Assembly: GCF_000735135.1 (NCBI RefSeq)
Contig: NZ_JPLZ01000001.1
Location: 186,001 to 250,000, forward strand
Length of the DNA: 64,000 bases
Direction: 5' to 3'
Source: Chryseobacterium sp. FH1
GTDB lineage: Bacteria > Bacteroidota > Bacteroidia > Flavobacteriales > Weeksellaceae
A model generated the notes under the pieces. It was not told where the DNA came from, ran no database searches, and worked only from the letters and a program-made list of their open reading frames with translations. Positions within the stretch are counted from its first letter, which is position 1. Every line of letters starts with the position of its first letter. Of the stretch, positions 60,961-64,000 are shown one piece after another. The translations under genes were made by a program, and so were the position numbers.

Positions 60961-62673
60961 ATGAGTCAAAAATGGATCTATAAACCCGAGCCGGACGAAG
61001 AAATTGTTGATGGATTAATTTCTTCTATTGGTTTTGGAACTTTAGAGTCCAAGATCTTGGTCATGCGTGGCATCGATAATTATCAGAAAGCCCGCGAATT
61101 CTTCAAACCGAACGGCACAGACATCCACAATCCTTTCCTGATGGCCGATATGCAAAAAGCGGTCGAACGCATTGCAACATCTATTGAAAATGGTGAAAAA
61201 ATATTGGTTTACGGCGATTATGATGTAGACGGAACCACTTCCGTTGCTTTGATGTACTTGTACCTCAGCAAAATTGTTGATAAAAAATATTTAGATTTTT
61301 ACATCCCAGACAGAAATGTGGAAGGTTACGGAATTTCTGACGAAGGAATTGACTTCGCAAGAGACAACGGTTTTTCACTGATCATCGCTTTGGATTGCGG
61401 GATCAAGTCTGTGGACAAAATAGATTACGCCAATTCTGTTGGTGTGGATTTCATCATTTGTGATCACCATTTACCAGGCGACCAACTTCCGAAAGCCATC
61501 GCAGTTTTAGACCCAAAAAGAAAAGACTGCCGATATCCTTACAAGGAATTGAGCGGTTGTGGCGTTGGTTTTAAACTTTGTCAAGGACTTAACACGATCT
61601 ATAAAATCCCAGAAAGCGAGTTGTTTGAATTGACAGATCTGCTAGCCATAAGTATTGCTTCAGACATTGTTGCAATGACTGGAGAAAATCGCGTTTTGGC
61701 GAAGCAAGGTCTTAAATTCCTAAGAAAAACCAGAAAATTTGGACTAAGGCTTTTGATTCCGGAAGAGAAATTAGCACACTTCGAAATTTCAAATATCGTC
61801 TTTGACATTGCTCCGAAAATCAATGCGGCCGGCAGGATTTCTCATGCTAAAGCTTCTGTTGAACTAATGATTTCGGACAACCTGAAACAAGCTCAGCAGA
61901 TGGTTGAAAATATCGTTAACCTGAATGATGAACGCCGTGAGATGGACATCAACATCACACAATCGGCGATGAATCAAGCATTGGAAATGCATAAAACTCA
62001 ACGCTACTCCACCATTGTTTACGACCCGATTTGGAACAAAGGTGTGATTGGAATTGTTGCTTCCAGATTAATAGAAAATTACTTCAAACCGACCTTAGTT
62101 TTCACTGAGGGAAATAATGGCGAAATGGTTGCCTCGGCGAGATCTGTTTCAGATTTTGACATTCATAAGGCATTGGAATTTTGTTCTGATTTATTTATGA
62201 AATTTGGTGGGCATCAAGCGGCCGCAGGACTTTCTATGGAAAAGGAAAAGTTTGAGGAATTCAAAATCAGATTTGAAGATTACGTCAAGAATAACATTCA
62301 GGAATATCAGAAAGAGCCGACAATCTACGTGGACAGTGTTGTAAATCCGGAAGATTTGAATAGGGAGTTTATCAACTTTCATAGAAAACTAGCACCTTTT
62401 GGACCTCACAACATGAAACCTGTATTGGTTCTCAAAAACATAAAAGTAAGTGGCTACGTGAGATTAATGGGGAAAGAAAGCACGCATCTTAAATTCAACA
62501 TTGCTCAACCGACAACGGGAAGAAACGTGGAATGTGTGGGATTCCGATTTGGACATTTTGCAGAAGATTTCAAAACAAAATCTTTCGATTTGGCATTTAC
62601 CATCGAGGAAAATCATTGGAAAGGCAATGTTTCCCATTTTCTGAATGTCCGCGATGTGATCTTTCACGATTAA
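60961..62673 (+). CDS. recJ: Single-stranded-DNA-specific exonuclease RecJ
   Basis: This 570-residue 5'-3' exonuclease of DNA repair has the DHH-family motifs: VYGDYDVDGTTS (83-94), LDCGIKS, ICDHH (DHH at 168-170), and the DHHA1 GGHQAAAGLSM motif, then a C-terminal OB-like domain. Length is normal for RecJ. The ATG at 60961 is directly preceded by the -7 box. It ends at a terminator shared with the convergent gene. Confidence 0.95.
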   Translation: MSQKWIYKPEPDEEIVDGLISSIGFGTLESKILVMRGIDNYQKAREFFKPNGTDIHNPFLMADMQKAVERIATSIENGEKILVYGDYDVDGTTSVALMYLYLSKIVDKKYLDFYIPDRNVEGYGISDEGIDFARDNGFSLIIALDCGIKSVDKIDYANSVGVDFIICDHHLPGDQLPKAIAVLDPKRKDCRYPYKELSGCGVGFKLCQGLNTIYKIPESELFELTDLLAISIASDIVAMTGENRVLAKQGLKFLRKTRKFGLRLLIPEEKLAHFEISNIVFDIAPKINAAGRISHAKASVELMISDNLKQAQQMVENIVNLNDERREMDINITQSAMNQALEMHKTQRYSTIVYDPIWNKGVIGIVASRLIENYFKPTLVFTEGNNGEMVASARSVSDFDIHKALEFCSDLFMKFGGHQAAAGLSMEKEKFEEFKIRFEDYVKNNIQEYQKEPTIYVDSVVNPEDLNREFINFHRKLAPFGPHNMKPVLVLKNIKVSGYVRLMGKESTHLKFNIAQPTTGRNVECVGFRFGHFAEDFKTKSFDLAFTIEENHWKGNVSHFLNVRDVIFHD

Positions 62674-62691
62674 AAAATTAGAATAAATCAT

Positions 62692-62731
62692 AAAAAAACC
62701 CCGATTCAAAAATTTGAACCGGGGTTTTTGT
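62692..62731. terminator. Bidirectional terminator between recJ and the PKD protein
   Basis: AAAAACCCCGATTCAAA and TTTGAACCGGGGTTTTT form a stem with one mismatch around AATT, with A and T runs on both sides, between two convergent genes. Confidence 0.9.
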
Positions 62732-62733
62732 TT

Positions 62734-64000
62734 TTACTTTTTGATAACTTTTCTCGTGATCACGTTGTTTTCTGTTTTTATTTTCAGATAGTAAACGCCG
62801 TTGTTGCCATTGATATTAAATTTAATATTCTTGGAAGGCAAACTCAAAATCTGGTTTTGCAAAATTCTTCCAGCAGAATCGTACAATTCTATCGATCTTA
62901 GATTTTCCTTGGACGTTACATTCACTTCTCCATCTGTTGGAATCGGATAGACTGAAATTTCATTTGATCTCAAATCTTCGTTGCCTAGTGTTGGAGCGAC
63001 ATTCGATTTTTTATTAGCAAAGATCAATCCTGCTGAGCAAGAAACGATGGCATTCACATCCAAAGATTGTCTCACAGTAGAGTTGTTGGAATAAACCAAA
63101 ACTTTGATGTAATATCTTCCGGCTGACAAACTGTAATTATCCACTTTCGGACTTCTGCTATTGAGCCAGCCTTTGAAACCGTCATTCATCCATTGCGTTT
63201 TTGTGATTTGGATTTCGTCCTCGCTACCATCTGGATTTACTTTTATTAGATAAGACCAATTTCTAACGAATGACAAAGATCTAAGATTTAATTTTGCATC
63301 CGTCGCATTTTCCGGGATTGCGAATTCTCGGCTTTTGTAAGTGTAATAACCTTCGAAGTTATTTAGAGAAATCCAGCGGCTGTTGTTCCCATTCCCGATG
63401 TCTGCATAGCTCCAGCCAGGAAAAGTCTGTCTTACTTTTGGTGTCATTTCTGTGCCATTGACGTCATAACCTTTCCAATCGTCGTCATCAGAATCCGTGG
63501 TCATCAGATTTCCATCCGACGTTTTTCCTGTAGAAATATCTGCGGAGTTTCCTCCAATACTGAATGATATGGTCTGAGAAGATGTATTGCTACCCGCATC
63601 AGAAACGGTCAACTTTGCTGTGTATGTTCCAGGAACGGTGTAAACTACGGTTGGTTTCGAATTGGTTGTAGAACTTACTGTCGGGTTTCCGGAGAATTCC
63701 CAAAGATAATTTGTGATCGTACCCGTACTAAGGCTGCCATCGAAATCTACTGGATAATTGTTGTTGCTGAATTGCTTTGCATCGTAATTAACTTTAGCTT
63801 TCAGGACAGAATTCTCGTTTTTGATTTCTGTGATATAGTCATTGGTATCAATCGGGAAATTGTAATCGAAATAGATCTCTGCGCTATTTGTCACATTATC
63901 ACCTTCTTGAAGTGTGTTGAGAGATCTTATTTTCAATAAAACATTACCGTGACCACCGCTTTGAAGTTTTATTTTTTTGAAGATGAACTCTACTTTGTTT
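62734..64000 (-). CDS. C-terminal part of a large T9SS-exported PKD protein (cut by window edge)
   Basis: The frame is open through base 64000, so the visible 421 codons are the end of a larger protein; an apparent start at 63936 is a TTG inside it. The visible part begins NKVEFIFKKIKLQSGGHGNVL, then NSAEIYFDYNFPIDTN, a repeat unit common in large flavobacterial surface proteins. A PKD domain follows (VDFDGSLSTGTITNYLWEFS, VPGTYTAKLTVSDAGS), then a beta domain with WSYADIGNGNNSRWISLNNFEGYYT, and a T9SS sorting domain ending in NGVYYLKIKTENNVITRKVIKK. It is a surface protein of unknown ligand. Confidence 0.88.
   Translation of the reverse strand, partial: NKVEFIFKKIKLQSGGHGNVLLKIRSLNTLQEGDNVTNSAEIYFDYNFPIDTNDYITEIKNENSVLKAKVNYDAKQFSNNNYPVDFDGSLSTGTITNYLWEFSGNPTVSSTTNSKPTVVYTVPGTYTAKLTVSDAGSNTSSQTISFSIGGNSADISTGKTSDGNLMTTDSDDDDWKGYDVNGTEMTPKVRQTFPGWSYADIGNGNNSRWISLNNFEGYYTYKSREFAIPENATDAKLNLRSLSFVRNWSYLIKVNPDGSEDEIQITKTQWMNDGFKGWLNSRSPKVDNYSLSAGRYYIKVLVYSNNSTVRQSLDVNAIVSCSAGLIFANKKSNVAPTLGNEDLRSNEISVYPIPTDGEVNVTSKENLRSIELYDSAGRILQNQILSLPSKNIKFNINGNNGVYYLKIKTENNVITRKVIKK

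Noticed and set aside
63934-63936. Start codon of the right-edge protein at the TTG at 63936
   Set aside because: The frame continues upstream to the window edge with sequence that belongs to the same conserved surface-protein repeat, so this TTG is internal.

Overview
The window comes from a flavobacterium, most likely a Chryseobacterium-type member of the Weeksellaceae. It is AT-rich, carries a flexirubin (aryl polyene / dialkylresorcinol) pigment cluster, has type IX secretion (T9SS) C-terminal sorting domains, uses Bacteroidetes-type promoters (TTG, 18-22 bases, TAnnTTTG), and contains many short palindromic intergenic repeats of the kind common in these genomes. No complete insertion sequence, CRISPR array, rRNA or tRNA was seen. 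Genus assignment is inference from gene content.

Region 1 (1-462) is the start of topA on the minus strand. Region 2 (727-33741) is the flexirubin supercluster. The plus-strand arm (727-21075) encodes an MMPL exporter fused to an acyltransferase; DarA and DarB for the dialkylresorcinol; hotdog dehydratases; a BtrH-like acyltransferase with an ABC exporter; a thioesterase; ketosynthases with a chain-length factor; an ACP; a polysaccharide-deacetylase-family protein; a LolA-like carrier with a lipoprotein; and a glycosyltransferase. A convergent minus-strand arm (30450-21200) encodes an aromatic ammonia-lyase, a WG-repeat protein, a ketoreductase, a ketosynthase, an ACP, an LpxL-like acyltransferase, an FAD oxidoreductase and a C45-family Ntn acyltransferase. 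A halogenase-like flavoprotein (plus) and an adenylate-forming ligase (minus) close the cluster. Together these supply the aryl starter (lyase and ligase), extend it as a polyene (KS/CLF, KR, DH, ACP), build the resorcinol partner (DarA/DarB), decorate and esterify the two halves, and move the lipid pigment to the outer membrane. No phosphopantetheinyl transferase is visible.

Region 3 (33795-50568) holds a DUF4143 ATPase, ileS, a DksA/TraR-like protein, lspA, a SanA-like protein, a CrtA-like protein, several lineage-specific hypothetical lipoproteins and membrane proteins, and a DUF4177-DUF3667-LytS-LytTR signalling block. Region 4 (50661-64000) holds trpS, a HAD nucleotidase, an ECF sigma factor with a tiny downstream gene, metK with a probable SAM-II-class riboswitch in its leader, divergent oxyR-like and catalase genes, two T9SS-exported proteins, recJ, and the C-terminal part of a large PKD/T9SS protein running off the right edge.

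The most interesting items are the division of hotdog catalytic residues between separate dehydratases, the exporter fusion with a third, degenerate domain, accessory genes inserted into the pigment operons (KilA-N, WG repeat), an oxidoreductase/acyltransferase cassette bracketed by inverted repeats, the metK riboswitch, and very small genes (45, 48 and 20 residues).
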